In this document: positions 44,649-54,391 of the stretch, piece after piece
Layout of the letters: each line of letters begins with the position of its first letter
Position numbering within the stretch: the stretch's first letter is position 1
Assembly: GCA_019638255.1 (NCBI GenBank)
Contig: JAHBUD010000001.1
Location: 682,001-746,000 of the forward strand
Reading direction: 5' to 3'
DNA: 64,000 nt
Origin: Cyclobacteriaceae bacterium
GTDB taxonomy: Bacteria > Bacteroidota > Bacteroidia > Cytophagales > Cyclobacteriaceae
Program-made: the position numbers and the translations under genes
Notes under the pieces: model-generated
What the model was told of the DNA's origin: nothing
Seen by the model: only the letters and a program-made list of their open reading frames with translations
Database searches by the model: none

Positions 44649-46118
44649 TTAATGGACAACCTCAATAAGGGTGGTTGCCATGAACTGCCTGCCAGAGCGT
44701 GTAAATCCAATCACCTCAACAATATATTTGCCGGGCTCATCGGAGGTGTAGAAAGACAGTTTTGTTGAGTCTGTAAGCTCCTGGAATGGATTCCAATACA
44801 GGGGATTTCTGAAATCAGGCTGACGATCATCTTCTTTACTTTCCCTGGATTTATAACTTACCTCCTTAAAAACAACCGGCTCATGAAAGTCCCGATACAA
44901 CTTGAGTAACCCAATCGATTCACCAATATTTTGTTTTGAATAAATCGCTAATATGCCATGATCGGCAAGCTTGCTTACTGCAGATTGGTTAATTGTATTT
45001 AGTTTCCAGGCAATGTCTACAGACTGAATGGCGGCTGGTTCGATGGCAAGAATCAAAGCCAGGTCGGTTACAACATAGCCATCAACAATAAACAAGGGAC
45101 TTTCTTTAAAGAAATATACATTTTGAAGATTCTCATTGTTGCGAACACGAATTTGAGTTTGCCCTTTTTTTCTGATCACTTTAACCTGAGGAACAACTTC
45201 TTTAAGAAACTCAGCCATAGATTCCATGCCTTCGTACTGATCAGGAATGAATGTAATATCGGAAGGCAGCTTTAAATAATGATGGGTGGTCTCGTTTGTC
45301 AGATCATATGAATTTGTGATCTCTTTAACGAGGATAGCCCTTTTAAACTCCTCATTTACCTGATGGGCTTCTTTGTTGTCTCGTTGGTTCAATGAAAAAT
45401 CTTTTTGAAAGGGTTTAAGCGACTCCAGAATGGCCGGGTAGATGAAGCGTTCTTTTGGGTAATTGTAGGAATATGTCTTAGCACCGTAGTTAATCGGATT
45501 GACATGCAAAGATTCCCGGACTAATGAATCCTCAAATAGCCTCACAGATACCGAAGCTATGCCGTTGAACTCTCTTCTTTTCGAGCCGGATTTAATAGTT
45601 ACATCAACCTGCTCACGCGCTGTGTACCTTACCTTATTTGTCGACAAACTAATGTCACTACCGCTCTGTGTTAAAGTGCTCTTATCAGTTTTATTAAGTG
45701 AGTCTATAAGCGGGTAAATACTTGTCGTGTCAGCAGGATTGTAAATGACTATCGATTTTGTTGTCAGATTTTCCGGCTGGAAATTTTTCATCCATAAAGT
45801 ATACGTTTGTAGATGATAGAGTCCGGTTGGAAGATGGGCCGGAAGGTCAAAGTTTCCGTAGGACTTCCCTGAATCAAATTTCAGTTTATGACGTGTCAAA
45901 AGTTCACCATTGTTTGTGTAAAGCTCAGCATATCCAATTACACTTAATCCGGAATTGGTAGGACTCACTATGGCAACGCTGAAGAATAGACGATCGCCTG
46001 CCGGGTATAGGATTTTATCGGTATGAATAAATGAGTGCTCTTCATCGGCTCCTGGCTGAGCAGATGAGGCTATCACGAACACCAACAATGAATAAATTAA
46101 GTTAAATTTTTTAATCAT
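44649..46118 (-). CDS. Exported MG2-domain protein with plug-like C-terminus
   Basis: 489 aa. Signal MIKKFNLIYSLLVFVIASSAQ. Residues ~25-130 form a macroglobulin-2-like beta domain: FIHTDKILYPAGDRLFFSV, YNNGELLTRHKLKFDSG-like strands, LPTGLYHLQTYTLWMKN. A middle region is not recognised. Around 350-405 a short segment (QIRVRNNENLQNVYFFKESPLFIVDGYVV, ILAIEPAAIQSVDIAW) resembles the plug of TonB-dependent receptors, without the barrel. The start overlaps the DUF4249 stop by 4 bases (ATGA), so it is the third gene of the outer-membrane unit. Confidence 0.72.
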   Translation of the reverse strand: MIKKFNLIYSLLVFVIASSAQPGADEEHSFIHTDKILYPAGDRLFFSVAIVSPTNSGLSVIGYAELYTNNGELLTRHKLKFDSGKSYGNFDLPAHLPTGLYHLQTYTLWMKNFQPENLTTKSIVIYNPADTTSIYPLIDSLNKTDKSTLTQSGSDISLSTNKVRYTAREQVDVTIKSGSKRREFNGIASVSVRLFEDSLVRESLHVNPINYGAKTYSYNYPKERFIYPAILESLKPFQKDFSLNQRDNKEAHQVNEEFKRAILVKEITNSYDLTNETTHHYLKLPSDITFIPDQYEGMESMAEFLKEVVPQVKVIRKKGQTQIRVRNNENLQNVYFFKESPLFIVDGYVVTDLALILAIEPAAIQSVDIAWKLNTINQSAVSKLADHGILAIYSKQNIGESIGLLKLYRDFHEPVVFKEVSYKSRESKEDDRQPDFRNPLYWNPFQELTDSTKLSFYTSDEPGKYIVEVIGFTRSGRQFMATTLIEVVH

Positions 46119-47149
46119 GGAAAACCGGGTGGTTTGATATTGGTAGCGTTTAGAATTTGATTAATACAGTTACCTTCTTGAGGCATAATGTTTGGTGATG
46201 GGGAAACGAATCCAGAGGCTTGAAACCGGTTAATTAGAATGGTCTTTTCAGTAAGGGCGGAGGCACTAAAAAAGCCAAAGGGAGCGTCTCCGGGATCGTT
46301 TACATTATAAATGTTTCCATTTATCTGAGAAGGTATCGGATCAAAAATACTTCCTGTGTTAGTTTGTTGATTTCTTATATCATTCCAGAAGCGGTACGCA
46401 TCAGGTGTTAAGGATTGTTGTTGAACGGTAACCTGGTAATACGTAGTCCTGTCGTACGGAATAATGGCTACAGGCTCCGTAAAGCTGTTCCCGTTTACAA
46501 AGAGATCATCCCTTATTCTAACACCTGTTTCAAGCCGGGGCACAGGTACCCAACATTGAAATATTGTTTCACCAATGAAACTGAAGAATTCAAAGATTCC
46601 CCTCACTTTCCAACGATAGTAATTTCGTTCTGTCTCCGTATCGTTGGACTGAACACTTATTCTAAAACCAAATCGTTGAACAGGAAAATATTGGCCATAC
46701 ACGTTCTGAACAAGTTCTTCGTACACGTGGTACTCGTACAGAACCTCTTCAATAGGTACGATGGGGAACATTTTTTCAGCTGATGATAAATATTGTTGTC
46801 CGTCTGATGTTTGGATTTGTAATATATACTCATTTCCAACTGTTCCAGTGAATGCAGGGTCCGGTAAGTAAACACCAGGCTGTGTTTCATTAAATTGTAT
46901 TTCATTTCCCAGGTTATCCTTAACAATAACGGTTGCATCCCTTTCGGGATCAAAGTAAGAAGATATAATCCCTGTGTTGTCAAAAGCTAAACTTCGACTC
47001 AATTTAATTACGCTCGCTTGAGAGAAATTGGTGATCATACCATCAACCACCAGCCTACCCTTTTTACCTCCTGTTCTCACATCGAATGGATCAATGCACG
47101 AGATCAGCAAGGTTAGTAATGCAAATAATATTATCGATTTGTTAGCCAT
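46115..47149 (-). CDS. DUF4249 family lipoprotein
   Basis: 344 aa from the ATG at 47149 (MANKSIILFALLTLLISC), which overlaps the receptor's TGA by one base; an upstream TTG at 47152 is less likely. Cysteine 18 is the lipidation site. IDPFDVRTGGKKGRLVVDGMITNFSQASVIKLSR at the start and YYRWKVRGIFEFFSF, CINQILNATNIKPP near the end fit DUF4249. The family always seems to occur beside TonB-dependent receptors in Bacteroidota; it may cap the receptor or bind its ligand. Middle gene of the three-gene unit. Confidence 0.83.
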   Translation of the reverse strand: MANKSIILFALLTLLISCIDPFDVRTGGKKGRLVVDGMITNFSQASVIKLSRSLAFDNTGIISSYFDPERDATVIVKDNLGNEIQFNETQPGVYLPDPAFTGTVGNEYILQIQTSDGQQYLSSAEKMFPIVPIEEVLYEYHVYEELVQNVYGQYFPVQRFGFRISVQSNDTETERNYYRWKVRGIFEFFSFIGETIFQCWVPVPRLETGVRIRDDLFVNGNSFTEPVAIIPYDRTTYYQVTVQQQSLTPDAYRFWNDIRNQQTNTGSIFDPIPSQINGNIYNVNDPGDAPFGFFSASALTEKTILINRFQASGFVSPSPNIMPQEGNCINQILNATNIKPPGFP

Positions 47150-49782
47150 CAAAATCTGAAATTATAGGTAAGCGATGGAAATACGGTGCCCAAAACCGAT
47201 AGCCTGTAGGCTTGGGCAAGTGACCCTTTAAAATTGGGTTGGAAAAATATTGAGTACGGATTCTTTCGGCCATAAACATTATAGATGGATAAGGTCCAGC
47301 TGCCTTTCCACTTGCGTGTTTTGTTCAAGCTTTCATCTAGAATAAACGCCAGGTCTAAGCGGTTGTAATCCGGTATTCTGCTTGTGTTGCGTTCAGAAAA
47401 CTGAACAACGGAATACCCGTCAACAATAAACACGGCATCCGGATAAGTTATGGGTCTTCCTGTACTGTAGGTGAAATTGGAAGAAATGCTAAATCTTCGG
47501 TTGAACTTATAGTTCAACACGGTTGAAAGATCATGAGGTTTATCAAAATTAGAAGGAAAGTATTCTCCGAGGTTAATGGTTTCTTCCCGGGTTGAGCCGC
47601 TCACTTTACGAAGACTTCTTGAGTAAGTATACCCCAGCCAGCCGGTAAGATTTCCTGAATTTTTTCGAATAAAAAGTTCGATACCGTAGGCCTTGCCAAA
47701 GGCAGGTAGTAATTGCGTTTCAAGAAATGGATTCAGGAATAAGTTTGCGCCATCTTTATAGTCAACCATATTCTGAATTTCTTTGTAGTAAAGTTCGACC
47801 GATGTTTCGATTACATTGTTTAAAAAGTTTTTGAAATATCCGGCCGAGTATTGATCCCCAATTTGCGGTTTAATAAACTGATCGCTGGATTTCCAGATGT
47901 CGAGTGGGCTAATGGCTGTTGTATTGGAAATTAAATGCAGGTATTGATAAGCTCGATGATAGCCGACTTTGACAGAGCTGGTATTATTAAGAGAAAATTT
48001 TAAGGACGCGCGTGGCTCTATTCCGGAATAGGTCTTTATAATTTCGCCTGCATTGTAAGATACAGTATCAATTATTGTTGAAGGTGATTTGGGAAAGGAG
48101 GGATCGTAGATGAAGACCTCCTTAGGCCCAATAAAGGAGTATAAAGAGTACCGTACACCGGCCTGAATGGTAAACCTGGAATTGAACTTTATTTCATCGC
48201 CAATATAAATAGCGGATTCAATTGATTTCTCTGTTTCCAATTCTTGACGATTGAGTGATGATCCTTCTGCCGGAACGAGGCTGCCGGGATTGAACGAATA
48301 GAAATTAGTACTTATTCCAAAATCTATTTTATGCTTTAGGGAGGCAAAGTATGAGCCATCTACTTTTGCGCCAACAGTTTTTATTCCAAAATCAGCGGTG
48401 TATTCATTGCCAGTATTTTGTCCTTCCACCTGGTAACTGTAGTCGCTGCTGATAAGAGTCGTGCTCAAAAAAATCTTTTCGGATGGCAGCGTGCTCCATT
48501 TTAATGCTAAATTTTTTGTCTGCCAGCCGTAAAGTGTATCAGCTGCAAACTTGAAACCATCCTCGCTTAAATAGGATGAGAGGCGGATAGAATTCTTTTG
48601 ATTGATTTGATGATTTATGGTAGCGTTTAAATCATAAAAATAGGCTTCGCTGTTTCGGATGTTATAATCTGGAATTCTTTTCAATATCCAATTGGGATAG
48701 GCGTATCTTCCTCCCACTGAGAAAGATGTTTTGTCTTTGATAATTGGGCCTTCCAAGGAAAGACCACTGGAAATCATTCCGAGATTTCCTTTGCCCGAAA
48801 ATTTTTTAGAGTTCCCGTCTTTTAGTCTAATGTCCAGCACGGAAGAAATCCTTCCACCATATTGTGAAGGAATTCCCCCTTTATAAAGCGTCATGTCTTT
48901 AATTTCATCCGCGTTAATGATTGAGTAGAATCCCAGCAAGTGTGAAGAATTAAAAAGGGGAACTTCGTCCAGCAGAATCAGGTTTTGGTCAACGTTACCT
49001 CCTCGCACATTGAAACCAGCTGCGCCCTCACCAACGGTGCTAACACCCGGGAGTAATGTAATGCTCTTGATAACATCCGCTGTTCCCATAAACGCGGGCA
49101 TTTTTTGCAGTGCTTTGGCATCTAATTTCACTAATCCAATATCGATGGATGAAATATTTCGATCCATTGCCTCAGCTTTAACAACCACCTCATTGAGCTG
49201 TGTAAGATGATCGTATAATTCAATATTCAAACTCAGGGGTTTGTTGAGCACAATGCGTTGACTTGATGCTGCCTTGCCTGCTGCAGAGAACTGAAAATTA
49301 TACATGCCTGATGGTAACGTGATGGAGTAAAAGCCAAGCGCATTGCTTGTTGTACCCGTTTTTAGTTCCTGAATAAATACAGAAGCGCCAACAATACTTT
49401 CTCCGGTGTTGGCCTCAGTAATCTTTCCTGAAATACTATACTCCTTGCCATCAAATACTGGATTTTCGTCATACGTTACTTGATTCTGGGCAGAAGCAGC
49501 CTTATTGTTATCGGGCTTTAATAGAATAATGTGTTTGCCATAGTGCTTATACGGCAGTCCATTGTTATCAAGGGCCAATGCAAGAAACTCCGGGAGTTGT
49601 AGTTTAAGAGAAGATTCATCAACAGTGATCTCGTTGATCCAGGAGTTTTTATAAAAGAATTTTACCTGGTGGTTTTTTTCGACTTTATTGAACGCGTCTT
49701 TTAAAGGCACGGTTTTGACCTGGGCTATTAATTGTAAAGAACCAAAAATGAACAGGAGTGTACATACTCTAGAGAGCTTCAT
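47149..49782 (-). CDS. TonB-dependent receptor with STN-like and carboxypeptidase-like domains
   Basis: 877 aa. Signal MKLSRVCTLLFIFGSLQLIAQ. An STN-like domain (residues ~22-92: FNKVEKNHQVKFFYKNSW, KYGKHIILL-type end) is followed by a carboxypeptidase regulatory-like domain (SISGKITEANTGESIVGASVF) and the plug (FMGTADVIKSITLLPGVSTVGEGAAGFNVRGGNVDQNLILLDEVP). The 22-strand barrel region runs to the C-terminus LTYNFRF, with a terminal aromatic. The STN-like domain suggests anti-sigma contact and hence substrate-dependent regulation, but no sigma/anti-sigma pair is beside it. The ligand is unknown. Confidence 0.9.
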   Translation of the reverse strand: MKLSRVCTLLFIFGSLQLIAQVKTVPLKDAFNKVEKNHQVKFFYKNSWINEITVDESSLKLQLPEFLALALDNNGLPYKHYGKHIILLKPDNNKAASAQNQVTYDENPVFDGKEYSISGKITEANTGESIVGASVFIQELKTGTTSNALGFYSITLPSGMYNFQFSAAGKAASSQRIVLNKPLSLNIELYDHLTQLNEVVVKAEAMDRNISSIDIGLVKLDAKALQKMPAFMGTADVIKSITLLPGVSTVGEGAAGFNVRGGNVDQNLILLDEVPLFNSSHLLGFYSIINADEIKDMTLYKGGIPSQYGGRISSVLDIRLKDGNSKKFSGKGNLGMISSGLSLEGPIIKDKTSFSVGGRYAYPNWILKRIPDYNIRNSEAYFYDLNATINHQINQKNSIRLSSYLSEDGFKFAADTLYGWQTKNLALKWSTLPSEKIFLSTTLISSDYSYQVEGQNTGNEYTADFGIKTVGAKVDGSYFASLKHKIDFGISTNFYSFNPGSLVPAEGSSLNRQELETEKSIESAIYIGDEIKFNSRFTIQAGVRYSLYSFIGPKEVFIYDPSFPKSPSTIIDTVSYNAGEIIKTYSGIEPRASLKFSLNNTSSVKVGYHRAYQYLHLISNTTAISPLDIWKSSDQFIKPQIGDQYSAGYFKNFLNNVIETSVELYYKEIQNMVDYKDGANLFLNPFLETQLLPAFGKAYGIELFIRKNSGNLTGWLGYTYSRSLRKVSGSTREETINLGEYFPSNFDKPHDLSTVLNYKFNRRFSISSNFTYSTGRPITYPDAVFIVDGYSVVQFSERNTSRIPDYNRLDLAFILDESLNKTRKWKGSWTLSIYNVYGRKNPYSIFFQPNFKGSLAQAYRLSVLGTVFPSLTYNFRF

Positions 49783-49812
49783 TCCAAAAAACTTTATTGT
49801 CTTATTCCCTAC

Positions 49813-51033
49813 TTAAAATTGAGCGGTAACTTTAATGAGTTGGTCACCTCGCTTTACGGTAATCTCAACCACTTGCCCCTTATCAAACTTGCCCAAAGCA
49901 CCCATATAATCCTGAATATCTTTAATTTCAATATCACCCATTTGAACAATGACGTCTCCGGTTAATATACCTGCTTTTTGTCCCGGCCTTCCTTCGGTTA
50001 CCCCATCAACCTTTACGCCTGCGCCATCCGATGTATAGCTGGGCATTACACCTAATGTTACTTTAAACGCAGAACGACTGGCCATGGGTTTCGCTTTGGT
50101 GGTGAGAAATGTAAGCTTCGGCTCAGCATCAAGAATGTTAATTACCTTTGCAATCAAGCTTAGTACTTCTGCCTGTCCACTGTAGTTGATCTTATCCCAA
50201 TCATCTGACGGTTTGTGGTAGTCACTGTGTGAGCCCGTGAAGAAATGAAGTACCGGAATGTTTTTTAAGTAAAAGGAAGTGTGATCGGAAGGGCCAATGC
50301 CTGATGAATCAGTGGAGATTCTAAAGCCTTCGGGCTGCAACGTTTTGAGCAGCGGCTCCCACACCGGACTTGTGCCGGTTCCATTCACAATCAATGCTTT
50401 GCTTTGCGGATCAAGCCTTCCGATCATGTCCATGTTGATCATGAAGTTGGCCTGTTCAAGGTTCAGCGTAGGATTTTCAGTGAAATATTTCGAGCCATAC
50501 AAGCCCATCTCCTCACCAGAGAAGCAGATAAATAGAAAATTGTTCTTCTCTTTCACTTTGTTGGTAACATAATACCGGGCCAGTTCCAGAACTCCGGCTA
50601 CCCCTGAGGCATTGTCATCGGCACCGTTATGTATTTTCCCCTGAGGATTGGCATCAAGCGAGTTTCCAAATTCGCCAATGCCTAAATGGTCATAGTGAGC
50701 ACCTATAATAATGGTAGCGGAGGCCTGGTTGTCTAAATAAGCGACTATATTATTGGCGGTGCCCCCCGGGCCTTCACCGTGCGCGCCCGATTTGAAGGCA
50801 AATGGCTGGAGATAGGACTTCGAATTGCCATATGGCTTTAGCTTCAACTTTTTGAATTCACTTTGAATGTACGCAGCGGCCATCCGTTCGCCATCCGTTC
50901 CTGTTCCGCGGCCCATAAGCGAATCACTGGCCAATATTTTAATGTGTTTTTTGATCCGGGCTTCATCAAACCGCTGACCAAAGGTCAAGGCAAATGTGCA
51001 GCAAGCTACAAGAAGGAATAGGGTGCGCTTCAT
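49813..51033 (-). CDS. M28 family peptidase with PDZ domain, exported
   Basis: 406 aa from the ATG at 51033 (MKRTLFLLVACCTFALTFGQ); the longer frame lacks a signal at its start. Zinc ligands: GAHYDHLG, GADDNASG, SGEEMG, MDMIGRLD and GPSDHTSFYLKNIP. The last ~90 residues are a PDZ domain (LGVMPSYTSDGAGVKVDGV, GRPGQKAGILTGDVIVQMGD). It probably cuts N-terminal residues from peptides in the periplasm or outside. A paralogue without PDZ is at 14439-15344. Divergent from the AraC gene. Confidence 0.9.
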   Translation of the reverse strand: MKRTLFLLVACCTFALTFGQRFDEARIKKHIKILASDSLMGRGTGTDGERMAAAYIQSEFKKLKLKPYGNSKSYLQPFAFKSGAHGEGPGGTANNIVAYLDNQASATIIIGAHYDHLGIGEFGNSLDANPQGKIHNGADDNASGVAGVLELARYYVTNKVKEKNNFLFICFSGEEMGLYGSKYFTENPTLNLEQANFMINMDMIGRLDPQSKALIVNGTGTSPVWEPLLKTLQPEGFRISTDSSGIGPSDHTSFYLKNIPVLHFFTGSHSDYHKPSDDWDKINYSGQAEVLSLIAKVINILDAEPKLTFLTTKAKPMASRSAFKVTLGVMPSYTSDGAGVKVDGVTEGRPGQKAGILTGDVIVQMGDIEIKDIQDYMGALGKFDKGQVVEITVKRGDQLIKVTAQF

Positions 51034-51110
51034 ATCTAAATTCATTGGGCGGTAAAGATACAGCAATGGATTACTTTATATCTACCGTTTAAAAAATCAT
51101 AACTTCGGGC

Positions 51111-52256
51111 ATGGCTTACCGGATTGACTTATTTTCCATGTTCATATTTCTGGGGATCGTACAGGCCATTTTTCTTTCTGTATTTTTCCTTTCAGGCAAC
51201 AACCGGTCAATACAGGCGAATTTATTCTACGGGGGTTTTTTAGTTGCTGTCGCGGCCTGTTCGCTTGAGATTTTTCTGATGTACACAGACTATATCATTC
51301 ATGTTCTTCACCTAGTGGATTTTTCGGAGACATTTGGGTTGCTGATCGGGCCATTTCTGTACCTATACATTCTTTCTATGCTGCGGGGACGAATTTCAAA
51401 ACCGAAGGCGTGGTTACACCTTTACTTTCCCGTTGCATATTTTATTACCCATATTCCATTTTTGATTTCTTCTGCCGATGTAAAATACAATGCGTGGTTA
51501 GGGGCATATCATCCCAACCTTCCCTACCGGGAAGTAAGCCAGACGTTTGATCCCTGGATTTTTTGGTTATCCGACTGGCACACGGAATTGGTTTTGGTGA
51601 GTTTGATTTTCTATCTGATCCTCAGTGGCCGAGTAATTATTCGGGCTTTCCGCGAAAAAAAAGAATCATTCATACGTCCTAAATCAGAAACATTGATAAC
51701 GCTGCGAAATGGGGTGGCTCAAATTGCTTTGTTCACCTTGTTAATTGTGGTGGTTAAGTTGCTGAATGAAGATGACACCGGTGATCATCTGTTTGCCGCA
51801 TTCGGCTCATTGATCATTTACGCCACCAGCATTTCCGTTATGCGGGGTTCTGGCTTCTTTAAGCAGGCATCACTTTCCGAACAACAGAAATACAAAAGTT
51901 CATCCCTCACACAGGAGCAACAACAAATCTTGATTGACAAACTCCAATACCTGATGAAAGCAGAAAAACCCTTTCTTCGGGCCGACTTCTCTCAACCGGA
52001 CCTCGCGCAAAAACTCGGGGTCTCAGTTCATGTGCTTTCGCAAGCTATAAATGATGGGCTGGGCAAAAGTTTTTTTGAATTGATGGCCTTTTACCGGGTT
52101 GAGGAAGCAAAGAAAATATTAATCGACCAGATCAACATTAAAGTCGAAGAAATAGCCGAGCAGGTGGGATATAATTCCAAGTCATCGTTCAACACTGTGT
52201 TTAAAAAATTTACCGGTATGACACCCTCCGAGTTCAGAAGTAAGAACAGTGATTAA
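51111..52256 (+). CDS. Membrane-bound AraC family transcriptional regulator
   Basis: 381 aa. About seven membrane helices fill residues ~1-240 (for example FIFLGIVQAIFLSVFFL, FGLLIGPFLYLYIL). The C-terminal ~110 residues are the AraC DNA-binding region: QPDLAQKLGVSVHVLSQAIN and VEEIAEQVGYNSKSSFNTVFKKFTGMTPSEFR hold the two helix-turn-helices. Such proteins sense a signal in the membrane and act on DNA near it. TAACTTCG (one mismatch to TAnnTTTG) ends 3 bases before the ATG. The alcohol dehydrogenase gene lies 70 bases downstream, a possible target. Confidence 0.87.
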   Translation: MAYRIDLFSMFIFLGIVQAIFLSVFFLSGNNRSIQANLFYGGFLVAVAACSLEIFLMYTDYIIHVLHLVDFSETFGLLIGPFLYLYILSMLRGRISKPKAWLHLYFPVAYFITHIPFLISSADVKYNAWLGAYHPNLPYREVSQTFDPWIFWLSDWHTELVLVSLIFYLILSGRVIIRAFREKKESFIRPKSETLITLRNGVAQIALFTLLIVVVKLLNEDDTGDHLFAAFGSLIIYATSISVMRGSGFFKQASLSEQQKYKSSSLTQEQQQILIDKLQYLMKAEKPFLRADFSQPDLAQKLGVSVHVLSQAINDGLGKSFFELMAFYRVEEAKKILIDQINIKVEEIAEQVGYNSKSSFNTVFKKFTGMTPSEFRSKNSD

Positions 52257-52326
52257 AATCATTGCACCCTCCTTGTTGATCCATTATCTTGACAATTATT
52301 AAAGAAAGATATTACCTAATCCATAT

Positions 52327-53376
52327 ATGATTTTAACAAAAGCCTTCGCAGCATTCAACTCAAAGAGCCCCCTGGCACCCTATTCATTTGAGCGCAGAGA
52401 ACCTCGGCCAGCGGACGTACATGTAGAGATTCTTTTCTGTGGGGTTTGCCACAGTGATTTGCACCAGGTACGCGATGAATGGGGCGGATCAATGTACCCT
52501 ATGGTTCCCGGTCATGAAATTGTAGGCCGGGTGTTAAGCGTAGGCTCAGCTGTTACCCGGTTTAAACCTGGAGATCTGGCAGCCGTAGGCGTAATTGTTG
52601 ACTCATGCCGAACATGCAGCAATTGTAAAAGACACCTTGAGCAGTATTGCGATGAAGGTGCTGTGGGAACTTATAATGCTTACGAGCGGGATGGAAAAAC
52701 AATTACGCAAGGCGGTTATGCTACACACATCGTTACGGATGAGCGCTTTGTTTACCGACTTTCCGAAAAGCTTGACCTGGCCGGTGCGGCTCCATTATTA
52801 TGTGCGGGTATTACTACCTATTCCCCGCTCCGGTATGCTGGTGTTACAAAAGGAACCAAAGTAGCGGTTGTGGGGCTTGGCGGTTTGGGACACATGGGTT
52901 TAAAATTCGCGCACGCCTTTGGTGCAGAAGTGACGTTGGTCAGTTCATCACCATCAAAGGAAGCTGATTCAAAACGATTGGGTGCACATAACTTTTTGCT
53001 ATCCTCCGATAAGAATCAGATGAAGAAATTCAGTAGTTACTTTGATGTGGTATTGAATACCGTATCTGCCAACCATGATTATGCTCCTTACCTAAAGTTG
53101 CTGGGCATGAACGGCCGGATGATGGTGGTAGGATTACCAGCGGAAGAACCCCGTGTTGCTCCTTTCGACTTGCTTAAGAACAGGCGCAGCATCACCGGCT
53201 CGATGATAGGTGGAACTGTGGAAACACAGGAGATGCTGGATTTCTGTGCAGAAAGAAATATCGTGGCTGATGTGGAGGTTATACCGATGCAACAAATCAA
53301 TGAAGCTTATGAACGCATGGTGAAGAGTGATGTTCGGTATCGGTTTGTGATTGATACGGCCTCATTGAAGCAATGA
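52327..53376 (+). CDS. Zinc-dependent alcohol dehydrogenase (cinnamyl-type, NAD(P))
   Basis: 349 aa. Catalytic zinc: CGVCHSDLHQV and PGHEIVG; structural zinc: the four cysteines of CRTCSNCKRHLEQYC. The nucleotide fold is VVGLGGLGHMGLK; the residue after the second beta strand (VSSSPSK) suits NADPH. This group (YahK/CAD-like) reduces broad aldehydes. It lies 70 bases after the membrane AraC regulator on the same strand. Confidence 0.92.
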   Translation: MILTKAFAAFNSKSPLAPYSFERREPRPADVHVEILFCGVCHSDLHQVRDEWGGSMYPMVPGHEIVGRVLSVGSAVTRFKPGDLAAVGVIVDSCRTCSNCKRHLEQYCDEGAVGTYNAYERDGKTITQGGYATHIVTDERFVYRLSEKLDLAGAAPLLCAGITTYSPLRYAGVTKGTKVAVVGLGGLGHMGLKFAHAFGAEVTLVSSSPSKEADSKRLGAHNFLLSSDKNQMKKFSSYFDVVLNTVSANHDYAPYLKLLGMNGRMMVVGLPAEEPRVAPFDLLKNRRSITGSMIGGTVETQEMLDFCAERNIVADVEVIPMQQINEAYERMVKSDVRYRFVIDTASLKQ

Positions 53377-53382
53377 TTCTCT

Positions 53383-54078
53383 TCAAAGCAACTCAACATA
53401 TTCAACGAACACGCCAAGCAGAATATGCCAGATCAGGTAGTGACCCAACCGCAGGAAAAGTGAGGCGATGAATCCTGCTTTGCTGTAGTAGATACCTTGC
53501 AGAAAATTCATGGCAAAACCGGTTAGCAAAGAATAAAGAACTAATGTCAAATTTCCATCAGGCAACTGCTCAATTGGTTCACGCAATGAAGTAAGTAGTA
53601 AGGCGATCCAGAAAATGGAACTATAGTGTTTGCCTTCTTTAAACCAGCTGCCGGCAACCATTATAATCGTAAGCGGGATCATGCGATAAAAGACCTCCAC
53701 TTCAAAGGCTCCTGAAAGGTAGAGGAACACTGAATATGGAAATGGTTGCAGGAAAGGAGGTAGTTCGGTGTAGGGTTCAGGGTGAATAATTACCTTAAAG
53801 ACAAACACATCAAGAATGCCGAACACCATGCCGATGACCAGCGGAACAACTATCCTTGTCTTGGAAGAAACAAAGGAGCTCCAAAATTCCGGCAACCTGG
53901 CCTGTGATTGAAAGAATAGAAAAGGAATGCCTATAGCCATGATCATCAGGTTGGAGAAATCCCAAACCCGCAAGAAACGATAATCACCAGCAATTGATCT
54001 TCCGTAATATATTCCAATCAGTACAATTATCAGGAGGATGAAATAGGTGGTCAGGTTTTTACGAACTTCAGCTTTCAT
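53383..54078 (-). CDS. Multi-pass membrane protein, possibly CPBP-like
   Basis: 231 aa with about seven membrane helices. Not firmly recognised. A glutamate/arginine motif FEVEVFYRMIPL sits at about residue 127-138 inside the membrane, and a histidine motif LFLRLGHYLIWHILLGVF near the C-terminus. This is reminiscent of CPBP intramembrane proteases (EExxxR and HxxxN/B motifs), but the pattern is imperfect. Convergent with the alcohol dehydrogenase, 6 bases apart. Confidence 0.6.
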   Translation of the reverse strand: MKAEVRKNLTTYFILLIIVLIGIYYGRSIAGDYRFLRVWDFSNLMIMAIGIPFLFFQSQARLPEFWSSFVSSKTRIVVPLVIGMVFGILDVFVFKVIIHPEPYTELPPFLQPFPYSVFLYLSGAFEVEVFYRMIPLTIIMVAGSWFKEGKHYSSIFWIALLLTSLREPIEQLPDGNLTLVLYSLLTGFAMNFLQGIYYSKAGFIASLFLRLGHYLIWHILLGVFVEYVELL

Positions 54079-54336
54079 TTTGCTAGTTTGGTAATTATAT
54101 ACGTATTTCTTCCCCCTCCGTAGTAGGCAAAATGTAACAAATTGTACATTCGTTAACCACCATGAATAACATCATCGGCCAACACCTTTGTTGCTGATTC
54201 CCGTTAATTTTCTTACCAACACTTTTAGTGCCGTTGGCGTAGAGGTTGCACTTTCTATCGTTGAGAAAGTTGTTGATGAATAGAAAATCAAAAGTCTCCC
54301 ATGGCGCAAGTCGATACAAACCATGGAATTGGGAAT
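54079..54336. other. Intergenic stretch without a supported gene
   Basis: Together with the following terminator this is a 313-base gap between two minus-strand genes. A 74-codon frame on the minus strand (54319 to 54095) opens with TTG, has no family likeness and is not convincing as a gene. I see no tRNA, repeat or promoter that I can support. Confidence 0.4.
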
Positions 54337-54361
54337 AAAAAAGAGGCTAAGCAGCCCCTTT
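54337..54361 (-). terminator. Rho-independent terminator of the M24 peptidase gene
   Basis: On the minus strand AAAGGGGCT / AGCCTCTTT pair over 9 bp (one G-U), loop GCTT, followed by a T-run into 54337. It begins 30 bases after the stop at 54392. Confidence 0.85.
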
Positions 54362-54391
54362 AAATTTATTACCGAATGCCTGAATAAAATA

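Noticed and set aside
54095..54319. 74-codon minus-strand frame in the gap after the M24 gene
   Set aside because: Opens with TTG, has no signal, domain or family likeness, and an overlapping frame is equally plausible; I cannot support it as a gene.
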